Below are positions 12,622 to 24,600 of a DNA stretch of 64,000 nt, in pieces. Numbering within the stretch: the first letter of the stretch is position 1; each line of letters opens with the position of its first letter. The notes under the pieces are model-generated. The model was given only the letters and a program-made list of their open reading frames with translations. It made no database searches and was not told the DNA's origin. A program made the position numbers and the translations under genes. The DNA lies in contig CM051029.1 in assembly GCA_027627225.1 (NCBI GenBank), positions 75,421,078-75,485,077 on the forward strand. Direction: 5' to 3'. The stretch comes from Congeria kusceri. Lineage: Eukaryota > Mollusca > Bivalvia > Myida > Dreissenidae.

Positions 12622-12883
12622 ATGAGTGCATGGAATAATTTAACGTTGACGTCCGCGAACAATTCAGACGTGAACATTACTACCGGTGATTTGAACTGGG
12701 CCGTGCTACTACTGGGTGTCGTGGTAGTGTTCGGGATCACCGGGAATGTGATGGTCTGTATGGCCATATCGTTGGAGAAGCGTCTGCAGACGGTAACGAA
12801 CTATTTCCTGCTGTCTCTGGCCGTCACGGACCTGCTGGTGTGTCTCCTCGTCATGCCGCTCAGCATCCTCGACGAGTTCTTTG
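12622..12883 (+). CDS. Aminergic GPCR, serotonin 5-HT2-like, coding exon 1
   Basis: Encodes residues 1-87 plus the first base of codon 88 of a 503-residue receptor. The start ATG opens a short extracellular N-terminus with Asn-X-Ser/Thr sites near residues 6, 13 and 18. TM1 (about 26-50) carries the GN motif at 41-42, and TM2 (about 60-82) carries the conserved Asp70. The stretch NWAVLL, SLEKRLQ, TNYFLLSLA, LVMPLSIL matches my memory of 5-HT2 receptors far better than dopamine D2 receptors. The exon ends TTCTTTG at a GTAAGA donor, phase 1. The other exon is 24941-26190. A plasma-membrane monoamine receptor is expected; coupling to Gq is family knowledge, not shown here. No other candidate coding exon lies close upstream. 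Confidence 0.9.
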
Positions 12884-13099
12884 GTAAGACAAACACATCT
12901 ACATTTTTATACATAGTTGCCCGTAAATGACGGGATTCGCTTTCGTGTTTTATGTGCATGCCGGCAGATTGTTGTGTATAGTTTAAACCGGTGTGTGATA
13001 TGTAAAAATATACAATTAGGTGTGAGTATTTAATACCGCCACTTGATTGTGTGTTGTTGAAACATCAGTAAAATACACCCATCGCAATCATTTAGACAG

Positions 13100-13790
13100 G
13101 TGTACGTATGTATGGCTGTGTATGTATGGCTGTGTACGTATGGCTGTGTACGTATGGCTGTGTACGTTTGGCTGTGTACCTATGGGTGTGTACGTATGGC
13201 TGTGTACGTATGGCTGTGTACGTATGACTGTGTACGTATGGCTGTGTATGTATGGCTGTGTATGTATGACTGTGTACGTATGGCTGTGTACGTATGGCTG
13301 TGTACGTATGACTGTGTACGTATGGCTGTGTATGTATGGCTGTGTATGTATGGCTGTCTATGTATGGCTGTGTATGTATGACTGTGTACGTATGGCTGTG
13401 TACGTATGGCTGTGTACGTATGGCTGTGTATGTATGGCTGTGTATGTATGGCTGTGAATGTATGGCTGTCCATATAGCCAGGTGTACGTATGTATGGCTG
13501 TGTATGTATGGCTGTGTACGTATGGCTGTGTACGTATGGCTGTGTAGGTATGGCTGTGTATGTATGGCTGTGTATGTATGGCTGTGTACGTATGGCTGTC
13601 CATATAGCCAGGTGTACGTATGTATGGCTGTGTACGTATGTATGGCTGTGTACGTATGGCTGTGTACGTATGGCTGTCCATATAGCCAGGTGTACGTATG
13701 TATGGCTGTGTACGTATGTATGTGTACGTATGGCTGTGTATGTATGGCTGTCCATATAGCCAGGTGTACGTATGTATGGCTGTGTATGTT
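13100..13790. repeat. 14-bp minisatellite in the GPCR intron
   Basis: The unit is TATGGCTGTGTACG with C/T variation (TACG versus TATG). The 14-bp period cycles through all frames, so open frames with a 14-residue protein period appear on both strands; they are spurious. Three or four interruptions of GTCCATATAGCCAGGTGTAC match part of the neighbouring 45-bp unit. This suggests the 14-mers arose by slippage inside that larger repeat. Confidence 0.95.
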
Positions 13791-16113
13791 ACTACGGCAG
13801 AAACCCCACGGTGTCCATATAGACAGGTGTACGTATGTATGGCTGTGTATGTTACTAAGGCAGAAACCCCACGGTGTCCATATAGACAGGTGTACGTATG
13901 TATGGCTGTGTATGTTACTAAGGCAGCAACCCCACGGTGTCCATATAGACAGGTGTACGTATGTATGGCTGTGTATGTTACTAAGGCAGAAACCCCACGG
14001 TGTCCATATAGACAGGTGTACGTAACTAAGACAGACACCTCACGGTGTCCATGTAGACAGGTGTACGTATCTAAGACAGACACCGCACGGTGTCCATATA
14101 GACAGGTATACGTAACTAAGACAGACACCTCGCAAGGTCCATATAGACAGGCGTACGTCACTAAGACAGACATCTCACGGTGTCTATGTAGACAGGTGTA
14201 CGTAGCTAAGACAGGTACCTCACGGTGTTCTTGTAGACAGGTGTACGTAACTAAGGCAGAAACCTCACGTTGGCCATATAGACAGGTATACGTAACTAAG
14301 ACAGAAACCTCACAGTGTCCCATTCGACAGGTGTACGTAGCTACGACAGACACCTCACAGTGTCCATTTAGACAGGTGTGCGTAGCTAAGACAGAAACCC
14401 CACAGTGTCCATGTAGACAGGTATACGTAACTAAGACAGACACCTTACGGTGTCCATATAGACAGGTGTACGTATCTAAGACATTTACCTCACAGTGTAA
14501 ATATAGACAGGTGTACGTACCTAAGGCAGAAACCTCACAGTGTCCCTGTAGACAGGTGTAGGTAACTACGACAGGCATCTCACAGTGTCCATGTAGACAT
14601 GTGCACGTATCTAAGACAGGCGCCTCACACTGTATATGTAGACAGGTGTACGTATCTAAGACACATACCTCGCAAGGTCCATATAAACAGACGTACGTAA
14701 CTAAAACAGACACCTCATGGTATCTATGTAGACAGGTGTACGTAACTAAGACAGGTACCTCACGGTGTTCTTGTAGACAGGTGTAAATAACTAAGGCAGA
14801 AACCTCACGGTGGCCATATAGACAGGTGTACGTAACTAAGACAGAAACCTCACAGTGTCCATATAGACATGTGTACGTAGCTAAGAAAGACACCTCACAG
14901 TGTCAATGTAGACAGGTGTACGTAACTAAGACAGACACATCACAGTGTCCATATAGACAGGTGTAGGTAGCTAAGACAGAAACCTCACAGTGTCCATGTA
15001 GACAGGTGTACGTAACTAAGACAGCCACCTCACAGTGTCCATGTTGACAGGTGCATGTATCTAAGACAGGTACCTCACACTGTACATGTAGACAGGTTTA
15101 CGTAACTAAGTCAGACACCTCGCAAGGTCCATATAAACAGGCGTACGTAATTAAGACAGACACCTCATGGTGTCAATGTAGACAGGTGAACGTAACTAAG
15201 ACAGGTACCTCACGGTGTTCTTGTAGACAGGTGTAAGTAACTTAGGCAGAAACCTCACTGTGGCCATATAGACAGGTGTACGTAACTAAGAGAGAAACCT
15301 CACAGTGTCCATATAGGCAGGTGTACGTAGCTAAGGCAGACACCTCACAGTGTCCATGTAGACAGGTGTACGTAACTAAGACAGACACCACACCGTGTCC
15401 ATATAGACAGGTGAACTTAGCTAAGACAGAAACCTCACAGTGTCCATGTAGACAGGTGTACGTAACTAAGACCGAAATTTTCGGTGTCCATATAGACAGT
15501 TGTACGTAGCTAAGGCAGAAACCTCACAGTGTCCATATAGACAGGTGTACGTAGCTAAGACAGAAACCTCACAGTGTCCATGTAGATAGGTGTACGTAGC
15601 TAAGACACCACCACACGGTGTCCATATAGACAGGTGTACGTAACTAAGGCAGAAACCTCACATTGTCCATATAAACAGGTGTAGGTAACTAAGACAGACA
15701 CCTCACGTGTCCATATAGACAGGTGTACGTAGCTAAGGCAGAAACCTCACTGTGTCCATATAGACAGGTGTACGTAACTAAGACAGACAACTCACAGTGT
15801 CCATAAAAACAGGTGTACGTAGCTAAGGCAGAAACATCACCGTGTCCATGTAGACAGGTGTACGTAATTAAGACAGACACCTCACGGTGTCCATAAAGAC
15901 AGGTGTACGTAGCTAAGGCAGAAACCTCGTGGTATCCATATGCTAAGGCAGAAACCTTAAAGTGTCCATGTAGACAGGTGTACGTAAGTAAGACAGGCAC
16001 CTCATAGTGTCCATGTAGATAGGTGTACGTAACTAAGACAGGCGCTTCACGGTGTCCATGTAGACTGGTGTACGTGTTTAAGACAGGCACCTCACAGTGT
16101 ATATGTAGACAGG
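13791..16113. repeat. 45-bp minisatellite in the GPCR intron, about 50 units
   Basis: The unit reads GACAGGTGTACGTAACTAAG, then ACAGACACCTCACAGTGTCC and ATATA, 45 bp in total. The first four units (13797-13990) recur every 63 bp because each carries an insert of the adjacent 14-bp motif. A higher order is visible: the marker TCACGGTGTTCTTGTAGACAG-type unit returns near 14220, 14760 and 15210, spacings of 12 and 10 units. Both strands have long stop-free stretches (minus 13358-14893, 511 codons) because 45 is a multiple of three. I see no protein-coding signal. Confidence 0.95.
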
Positions 16114-16814
16114 TAACACGTAACACACCCGAACTCATTGAATATATACCCATTATCTTTTTTTGTTACTGGAACACTACGTAATATTATGTATTTTACG
16201 CTTGTTGCAGCTGGTTTAGTAAGAACAATGACTGTGTAGTACGTTCATGTATGGCCGACCAGCGATGGGGTAGCAATCGTGAAACAATCGAGTACGGTCG
16301 AGAAGAGATCGATTTTTGCTTGAGTATTGATCGAGTGCGGTTTAGAAGAGATCGGGCTAACGGAGCGTTCATGATTTGTAACCTAACTGAATTAGATCTC
16401 TAGACGGTAGTTTTCCGATCTAATCCAATATTTTCTCGATCTCCACCCGATCGATTATCTAGCGATTGGCTTCCCGATCCCTACGCAAATTGATCAGGTT
16501 GATCTGATCAGCGATGGAATAGGGGCTTACGATGAGCAGATAATTTTCATGAAGGTTTAACAAATGTTCACGAAAACTTTCGCTAAATATTTTGACGTTT
16601 TCGTGAAAAATATTATCTCGTTTATCTATCAATAAGTCTACTTCATGTCCATTACTGCATACGATAATTAAATTGTGCTCGCGAAATTGTAAGTGTAACT
16701 TATCGCGAAGAAAAAAGATGTTCATGAAAAGTTTACCTATATCTGAAAGATATTTTTTCACGACAAAGTCAATACTTTCAATAAAAAATAAAGCCTTTCG
16801 CGAAATAGTTACAG
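16114..16814. other. Intron sequence between arrays
   Basis: Unique sequence with GATCGAG/GATCGGG-rich stretches (16260-16500) and TTTTCGTGAA-type motifs in both orientations (16550-16800). No exon or element boundary can be fixed. Confidence 0.5.
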
Positions 16815-17528
16815 TGTACACTAATGTGAAATGTACTGACGTAAAATGTACTAACTTGAAATGCACTAACGTGAAATGCTCTAACGTGAAATGTACTAAG
16901 GTGAAATGCACTAACGTGAAATTCAATAACGTGGCATGTACTATCGTGAATGCACTAACGTGAAATGCACTAACGTGAAATGCACTAACGTGAAATGCAC
17001 TAACGTGAAATGCACTAACGTGAAATGTACAAACGTGAAATGTTCTAACGTGAAATGCACTAACGTGAAATGCTCTAACGTGTAATGCACTAAAGCGAAA
17101 TGTACTAACGTGAAATATACTAACGTGAAATGCACTAACGTGAAATGTACTAAATTGAAATATACTAACGTGAAATGCACTAACGTGAAATGTACTAACG
17201 TAAAATGTACTCAGGTCAAATGCACTAAAGTGAAATGCACTAACGTAAAATGTGCTAACGTGAAATGCACTAACGTGAAATGCACTAACGTGAAATGCAC
17301 TAACGTGAAATGTACTTACGTGAAATGCACTAACGTGAAATGTACTAACCTGAAATGCACTAACGTGAAATGTACAAACGTGAAATGCACTAACATGAAA
17401 TGCACTAATGTAAAATGCACTAACGTGAAATATACACACGTGAAATGCACTAATGTGAAATGTACTAACTTGAAATGCACTAACGTGAAATGCACTAACG
17501 TGAAATGCAAAAATGCACTAACGTGAAG
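16815..17528. repeat. 15-bp minisatellite in the GPCR intron, about 47 units
   Basis: The unit is TGAAATGCACTAACG, with TGTACTAACG as the main variant. Single-base changes are scattered through the array. The 15-bp unit gives stop-free frames on both strands (five-residue periods such as NVKCT on plus and HFTLV on minus), all spurious. Confidence 0.95.
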
Positions 17529-17823
17529 TATTTAATATAGTTAAAGTAGTGAAGTGGACAGAAAACGTTTTCATGAAAACTGCTTACCGGTATTTGCATG
17601 AAAATTGAACAATTTTTCTTTAAAGTTAGTCAAATATTTGAAGAAAGAGAGTGATTATCTTGTGCAGAAGTATACCACCGTAAGGCAATTGATCTAGAAT
17701 TACACGTTGGCTTGAACGCGTATATATAACTTCGTTATTTCTATTTAAATGTGTTAATAAACAATATTAATAAAAGCTGATAGCTACTTGTTGGTTTAAT
17801 GTGCTACTTTGTCGCTCAGTGGA
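17529..17823. other. Intron spacer
   Basis: About 300 bp of AT-rich unique sequence between two arrays. Nothing is recognised. Confidence 0.5.
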
Positions 17824-18598
17824 GCAGACACACCACACATATACACCACATACACACCACACATACACACCACACATATACACCACACATACACACCACA
17901 AATACGCACCACACATATACACCACACATAAAACACCGCACATATACACCACACATACACATCACACTTTTACACCACACATATACACCACACATATACA
18001 CCACACATATACACCACATATAACACACCACACATATACACCACACATATACACCACACATATACACCACACATATACACCACACATATACACCACACAT
18101 ATACACCACACATATATACCACACATATACACCACACATAAACACCACTCATATACACCACACATAGTACACCACACATATACACCACCTATATACACCA
18201 CACATATACACCAAACATACACACCACACATACGCACCACACATACACACCACACAAATAACCACACAAATACACCACACATTTACACCACACATACACA
18301 CCACACATACACACCACACATACACACCACATATACACACCACACATACACCACACATACACACATAATATAACACACCATACATTCACACCACACATTT
18401 AAACCACAGATATACACCACACATACACACCACACGTATACACCACACATATACACCACATATAACACACCACACATATACACCACACATATACACCACA
18501 CATATACACACACATATACACCACACAAATACACACATAATATAACACATCACACATAACACACCACACATAGTACACCACACATATACGGCTGTGTG
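17824..18598. repeat. 13-bp minisatellite in the GPCR intron, about 60 units
   Basis: The unit is ACACATATACACC, with ACACATACACACC as the common variant. The 13-bp period keeps several frames open on both strands, producing at least ten overlapping spurious frames. Alternating purine/pyrimidine CA and TA steps make it a plausible non-B DNA stretch. Confidence 0.95.
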
Positions 18599-19362
18599 CA
18601 TGTTCTGCTTGTTGGAAGGCGTACATGACGTGACTAAAATAAACTATAGTACGTATAGGCGGCATTCCAGTGGGACTTCGATTGGTATGGGGTGTTTGTT
18701 TGATCGATAGCAACGGCATCAGGTGACTGTTACACCACAAGATCTCGCCTTCTTTCTGCCACCCCAACTGCAGCCGCGTGTACGTAAATCGGCCCGTTGT
18801 TTACTTAACGACATTATTCCCAAGACGTTGTGTGTTGATTAAATAGTACAGTGTACATGTAGCTAACTGGACCGAGGACACAGAGACAGAATAGTTTATT
18901 AACGTCTCACTTTTGTACATATAACAAGGACATTAAGAATATAAAAACAGGACATATATGTACAAAACCAGGCATAATAGGGTTATGAGAGACGAACATT
19001 CTAAACTACATTTAAATACGACAACGTTACTAACACAGTAAAGGTATGTTAAAATGAAGATGTGTACGATCTTCAATGCAAAAATAAATAGTAATCTTAA
19101 ATCAATTAAGTAAAAACCATAGATTGAACTATGTAAAACTAATAGATCGCTATGTAAGTATAAAACGTATCTATATTGTACGAGTAGTATTAATTTTAAA
19201 ACAAATAAAATCATATATACAAATGGTTTCATACGCTTAATAAAAAATATCATGACAGGCTCTGGCTGTGGATTTACTGATACGATCATCTTACATCAAA
19301 AAGGTAATTTTTTTTGTTGGTTTTAAAAGGTTAAAACAGGGATGTATTAGCAATGCCTTTTC
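18599..19362. other. Intron sequence, nothing recognised
   Basis: AT-rich unique sequence. A 118-codon minus frame (18933-19289) is hydrophobic and low in complexity, and has no domain or splice support. Confidence 0.5.
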
Positions 19363-19633
19363 TGGGCTGGGCTGGTATTCACAAAGCTCCTAAGGGAAAT
19401 CTTAACTTAAGTTGTACTTAAGTGAAAGTTTAAGATGACATTTTATATGTGAGATCCAATTATTTTTTTGCAAAGAAGGCTGGAATCCTAAACACATAAG
19501 CGATATTAACAAGTTAACAACATTTTAGTGTTAAAAGAATTATACTTAAAACAGCCAGAGACTTAAGGAATTTTATGAATTTAAGAAATTTACTTAAGTT
19601 TTCCCTAAGGAGCTGTGTGTATACGGGCCCTTT
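19363..19633. mobile_element. Short inverted-repeat (MITE-like) element
   Basis: The left end GGGCTGGTATTCACAAAGCT continues CCTAAGGGAAA and CTTAAGT. The right end mirrors it with ACTTAAG, TTTCCCTAAGGAGCT and GTGTATACGGGCCC. The TIR is about 35 bp with mismatches and the element about 270 bp long. Ends of the GTATTCACAAAGC type are widespread in animal genomes as I recall. There is no coding sequence. Confidence 0.75.
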
Positions 19634-20502
19634 TAAAATAGCTCTAATATTAGCGTTTAGCGGACAGCACAACATCCTGGACTGAGGATGTTGTGTTTTT
19701 GTCGGCGTTGGTTTGTCTGTTTTTCTGCTAGAAACTTTAAGCAAAAACTTATAAACGGATTTGCATGAATCCGGGGCTTTCTTAGAGTCTTTTTTGAAGT
19801 GTGTATGTACGATCTTTCATATCAATTATTTAAAAATAAGCATATAAATAGGACAGTGGATTGAAAGCAAACAGAAAAACATAAACCTGTCGAAGGAAAC
19901 AATAAAGTATCGAGTAAATCAACAAAGACGAGTGTCGAATTTTGCATTGTTTATTAGTGTTGTGTAACCCAAAGCAACTGTGAAATCAATGTATATACAT
20001 GTATCGGAGTTTCCGTTTGTACAGTCGAAAAATTGGTTTTGATACTTAAAGTAAAAAATTATGCGTTTTACAGCAATGATTCTTATTAACTTTTCATCCA
20101 ATTTTAATCAAAGTATATGGTAATTATATGTATCAGGTTGTTTAATTTTATGTCATTATTTTGTTGTAAGATCGTACATACCCTCTTTAATATCGGGCAA
20201 AAGTGCTTGCTAACTGTTGTAGGATTTCCTTGTACGCTATCTCAACAATTATCATATAGAATTATATAGGACATCATCTTTGGCTCTTGTCTCCTCAAGC
20301 TTTGTTAACTAGTACATACACGATCAAATAAGTATAGATGCAGTATATTCTTGCGGGCACAACGTCCACTTCGTTATACTCGCGCAACACAAGATCTACT
20401 AGAGCGCGGGACTAATAGTTTGACATTTCCGCATTGCCGCTGGGTCTTCCAAAGACATTGGTTCTCCTGTAGTCCTAACCCCAGCTCGGATCATCTCGTA
20501 TC
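19634..20502. other. Intron sequence, nothing recognised
   Basis: The only local structure is a small hairpin near 19670-19700 (ACAACATCCT / AGGATGTTGT). Confidence 0.5.
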
Positions 20503-20626
20503 TATGACAACTTAAAGTCTTTAGGATCTAACAGTGGCTGGACAATCGTCAATACACTTGGCAGTATGACAACTTAAAGTCTTTAGGATCTAACAGTGGC
20601 TGGACAATCGTCAACACACTTGGCAG
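20503..20626. repeat. 62-bp tandem duplication
   Basis: Two adjacent copies beginning TATGACAACTTAAAGTCTTT and ending CACTTGGCAG start at 20503 and 20565. They differ by one base (TCAATACAC versus TCAACACAC), so this is a very recent duplication. Confidence 0.95.
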
Positions 20627-21251
20627 TATGACAAATGAGCTCCGCGGTTAGGCTGCAGTATTAAATTTCATATTTGCTAGTGTTCGTACAAAAATGTGTA
20701 TGAATGAGCGTCTAAAGCGTTGTGTAGAATGAATGTATGATGTAATCGTCTTAGTATTATTGTAGGTTAACGACGTATAGTTGTACTACTATGTGATTTG
20801 TTGCGTTTGGTATTGTCGGTGTGTCCGTATTATATCGTATTCTAACGCGGCACGCGGCTAGTTTTTCAAACATAAAGAAGGAAATCAACCATGGGTTGTT
20901 CTGCAACAAATTATGGGCGGAACCTAATGTTCTGAAAATAGTTCCGGAAATTCGCAGAAATTGTTCCGTAAAATGCTAGTGTTAAACTCGCGATAGCAAA
21001 ATTGTGACAAATAACACATTTCTGCATTATAATAATAAGTATGACGTCATTCGCTCAATTTTTATCAAAGAAGCTGACGTCATTTTGAATTGTTATAATT
21101 TATTGAAGTAACTGAAACGCACGGGTGAATAAACTTAGTAGAAAATTGGTGGAGTATAGATTAATATAGTTCTCGTTCATAAACTTTAAATAAACAGAGG
21201 AATTTTATACAAGATCGCGTTAGAATCGAAAAAAAAAAACCGACGGGTTAG
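20627..21251. other. Intron sequence, nothing recognised
   Basis: Unique AT-rich sequence without recognisable exons or element ends. Confidence 0.5.
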
Positions 21252-21391
21252 CGTTGGTTATTGCGGTAATAACCAACGGTTTGTCGTTCCGATGCTTGTT
21301 ATCAAACCACTCGGGCTATTGCAATCGGGGTTTAAGCTAGTCCTACGTATCGGAACTCCAAACCGTTGGTTATTTCCGCAATAACCAACGC
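21252..21391. mobile_element. Long hairpin, foldback family related to 27121, 34348 and 45203
   Basis: The left arm contains GCGTTGGTTATTGCGGTAAT, AACCAACGGTTT and TTCCGATGC. The right arm returns ATCGGAACTCCAAACCGTTG, GTTATT and CGCAATAACCAACGC. The same plan (GTTGTTTATCGGCCAATAA arm, AACTCCAAATCGTT partner) recurs at 27121-27445, 34348-34672 and 45203-45494. This copy is the most diverged. No coding capacity. Confidence 0.75.
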
Positions 21392-22155
21392 ATACCAGTC
21401 AATTATTTCTTGAATATATTATGTTCTGGTGTTCAGTTGCACAGTAGTCGTTCCTATGAATTTATGTTGTATGTTAACTTTGTCCCATATATTGCATTGC
21501 TTTACCCGCATTAAGACATGTGCTTCTTTGTGTTTTGTTGTTATCGCGGTATTAGTTTTCTTTGATGTTTTATATGAACGCTGCACCCTTGTCCATTGAT
21601 TTCTTGTGAAGAAAATATTTTCTAAACTCGTGTGATATATATGCAGTTCTGGTCTGTTTTAAAGTTTCCAATTATTTTTATATTATGTTATCAGGGGCGT
21701 CACTGGACGTACTCCTCCTATACGCACGTGCGTATAATTCGTACCGCTCATGTGAAAAAGAAATGAAAATGCAAAAAACTTGAAAAATGCATTTAAAATA
21801 TTGTCCACAAGGGGGGGGGGGGGGGGATAAGGCTAGAAGACATGACTAGCCGACTCATAAAATGTAGAGAAAATAGCACATGTAATCCTTCCATTTGTTT
21901 TACGATTTTTTATACTCCTTCTTAATATATACAGACACACACGCGTGTGCATGGATTATCTTCAATGAGCAATATAACGCAAAGATATACTAGGGAATCA
22001 TCTGAAACGGTTTGTCATGGTCACCATTAGGTCACATTATGTTATGCGCTATGTTATGTATATAGCTTCTGTTCGGATTGTTTCAATGGCAATTTAATTT
22101 CGCGGATAATAATGGAAATAATGATGACTTGTTTCCATCTTATGTTGAGTCAATG
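21392..22155. other. Intron sequence with a 16-bp G homopolymer
   Basis: The only distinctive feature is an unbroken run of 16 G at 21811-21826, a candidate quadruplex-forming or slippage-prone site. Confidence 0.7.
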
Positions 22156-22511
22156 GCGTCTTTAACCATGGTGGTAGTTTGGATGAAATGTAGAACATTT
22201 AACTGCTTACCTGCATTGCACGATGTTCACGATTTCACATGTACATTAATTGATACAGCATGGAAAGATGCGCAAAACGCAAGCAGCGTGGTAAACAGCT
22301 CATAAATGGCTTCGATATTCTGTCAGTCTCCTGACTGAGCGTCTTTAACCATGGTGGTAGTTTGGATGAAAAGTAGAACATTTAACTGCTTACCTGCATT
22401 GCACGATGTTCACGATTTCACATGTACATTAATTGATACAACATGGAAAGATGCGCAAAACGCAAGCAGCGTGGTAAACAGCTCATAAATGGCTTCGATA
22501 TTCTGTCAGTC
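22156..22511. repeat. 173-bp direct duplication (period 183)
   Basis: Copies start at 22156 and 22339 with GCGTCTTTAACCATGGTGG, and both end at GATATTCTGTCAGTC. They differ at only a few bases (for example GAAATG versus GAAAAG). A 75-codon frame spans the first copy but not the second, so it is probably not a gene. Confidence 0.95.
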
Positions 22512-22649
22512 AGGATGAGCTGTTTTGTTCCTGTTGTTTTTTGTCTTTAGAACAAGATCCTCGCAGTAAAGCTATTCGCAAGGTAACAGTCTCCGACTTT
22601 ATTTGCAACATGTCTGATTAAATTAAGCGATATATATGCATTATTTGTT

Positions 22650-23655
22650 TTAATGTGAAGAGGATGGCTGGTTCCCGGGAAGTATCTGGAACGTTCTCTG
22701 GTGGTTGTGTAGACCACTCCTCCAGCGGCACTTTGTGGCACACGCTGGGCAGGGGAACCCTTGGCCAGTGGGAATCTGGGCTGCTGTTGCTTTCCTCTGT
22801 CTGCGCTTGTCTTCATCAGCTCCTCTCCTGGCTTCCTCAAAGATCTTACTAACTTGCCTTGAGACAGTCTTCCATCTGCGTCTGTCTTTTGCCATGTTGC
22901 CCTTGCCTGGGAAGCCAGCTGCTTTGAGTTGACGCTTAAGCTGATCCTTAGCGCGCTTTCGTGGGGAGCCTTTTATCACATTTGCCCTGGCTATGGGGAG
23001 CCTTTGTCACATTTGCCCTGGCTATGGGGAGCCTTTGTCACATTTGCCCTGGCTATGGGGAGCCTTTGTCACATTTGCCCTGGCTATGGGGAGCCTTTGT
23101 CACATTTGCCCTGGCTATGGGGAGCCTCTGTCACATTTGCCCTGGCTATGGGGAGCCTTTGTCACATTTGCCCTGGCTATGTGGAGCCTCTGTCACTATG
23201 GGGAGCCTTTGTCACATTTGCCCTGGCTATGGGAAGCCTCTGTCACATTTGCCCTGGCTATGGGGAGCCTCTGTCACATTGTCACATTTGCCCTGGCTAT
23301 GGGGAGCCTTTGTCACATTTGCCCTGGCTATGGGGAGCCTCTGTCACATTTGCCCTGGCTAAGCTCTCCATAGACAAAGCTTTGGGTATTCAAGTGTCCC
23401 CATACGTGACAGGTGTCCAGTCCAGCGGAGCGTAACCTCGATGCTGGGGACGTTTGCTCGCACCAAGACTTCTATGTTTGTCATATAGTCACGCAACTTC
23501 CAGAAGCTGAACTTGTTTTCGATACATATCCCAGGCTGAGTGGTGACAACTGCAGCTCTGTACACTTGATTCTTTGTTGATAAGCGCAGGGACTGTTGAA
23601 ACATCGCCAAAATGAACCAGAAGGCGAAGTTTCTAGCTAAGCGTATGCCACACAT
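22650..23655 (-). pseudogene. Non-LTR retrotransposon ORF2 3' fragment, broken
   Basis: On the minus strand, 23655-23363 encodes sequence resembling the region after the reverse transcriptase domain in non-LTR elements (LSTKNQVYRAAV; RDYMTNIEVL; then LRWTGHLSRM). The frame then shifts just before YGELSQGKCDRGSP. After a 31-bp array, 22967-22650 continues GSPRKRAKDQLKRQLKAAGF, KDRRRWKTV and KIFEEARR. It ends in a Cys/His motif (CPACATKC, then SGLHNHQRT) typical of the C-terminal zinc knuckle of such polyproteins. The order and spacing match the family's C-terminus. The RT catalytic core and 5' parts are absent. The fragment is dead, in the GPCR intron, and antisense to it. Confidence 0.85.
22968..23360. 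repeat. 31-bp minisatellite born inside retrotransposon coding sequence
   Basis: About 12 copies of GGGGAGCCTTTGTCACATTT plus GCCCTGGCTAT, with two truncated units near 23195 and 23278. Read on the minus strand in one frame, each unit encodes SQGKCDKGSP, the same peptide as the retrotransposon segment that flanks it (YGELSQGKCDRGSPRKR). Because 31 is not a multiple of three, each copy shifts frame. Open frames of 126-168 codons on the plus strand are artefacts. Confidence 0.93.
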
Positions 23656-24021
23656 GATACTTATCCAAATATACGCCGCTGTCTAGTTGTTCTGGCTGTC
23701 ATGCCAGTATCGACAGCAACAGCAGAACGATTGTATTCGATCATGCGAAGAGTGAAAACGTACCTAGGAGTACGATGGGGACTTAAAGGTTGTTGGGCCT
23801 TGGATTGATGAAGTGTTATGTTTTATTTTGCTGTCAGGGAAATTCAAATTTACGCTTTATTTTATGTAAAGCAATACATGTAAAAAAAACATGCATTTCT
23901 CAATATTTTCTGATTATGAGAGACACAAAAATAATGACCCGTTTTTACTAACTGTGCGTAACACGGCCAGGTACGCCCCTGGTTATACTTTGTCTATCCT
24001 CGTCTTATTTTATTACATTTT
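23656..24021. other. Intron spacer
   Basis: Nothing is recognised beyond the possible eroded upstream edge of the retrotransposon fragment. Confidence 0.5.
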
Positions 24022-24512
24022 ACAGTACGGTGGTACAGAGGTGACATGCACTACTCTTTTTTTATATCTCGTCCCCACGAGATATTAACTCGAGGGAACG
24101 AGATACGAACTCGTGGGAACGAGATGCTAACTCATGGGAACGAAATAACTAAGTCGAGGGAACGACATACTATTTCGTGGGAACGAGATACTAACTCCAG
24201 CGAACGACTTAGTACCATCTAATGGTCGTTTTTGTCGGCAATGGTTATTATTGTTATTATAAAATCATATATACGGAAACATTTAACTGGTTCTCTAACA
24301 CGTGTGAACAAAATACTAACTGAGTAACTCGCTCCCTCGACTTAGTATCTCGTTCCCTTGACATAGTATCTCGTTCCCACGAGTTAGTATCTCGTTCCCA
24401 CGAGTTTGTATCTCGTTCCCACGAGTTTGTATCTCGTTCCCACGAGTTATGATATCATTGGAACGAGATACAAAAGAGTAATGCATGTCCCCTCTGCGCC
24501 ACCGTATTATAG
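24022..24512. mobile_element. Foldback element with arms made of opposing 21-bp repeats
   Basis: The outer ends TACGGTGGTACAGAGGTGAC (24025) and GTCCCCTCTGCGCCACCGTA (24488-24507) form terminal inverted repeats. Next to the left end are about six 21-bp units of the CTCGTGGGAACGAGATACTAA type. Next to the right end are about seven units in the opposite orientation (TTAGTATCTCGTTCCCACGAG). Each unit also holds its own small palindrome (CTCGTGGGAACGAG). About 90 bp of unrelated sequence lies between the arms. The plan, inverted tandem arrays as arms, is that of Drosophila FB elements. Confidence 0.88.
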
Positions 24513-24600
24513 CGAGCGGTGTTGTGCTTGGTTTCTGTGAGTGTTCTAGATATACCGTTGTGTTTTCTAGTACCGTGTTCCTGCTGTACCAATACACTTT

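Noticed and set aside
13180..14893. Minus-strand frames of 191 and 511 codons in the intron arrays
   Set aside because: They fall on 14-bp and 45-bp minisatellites inside a spliced intron of the receptor.
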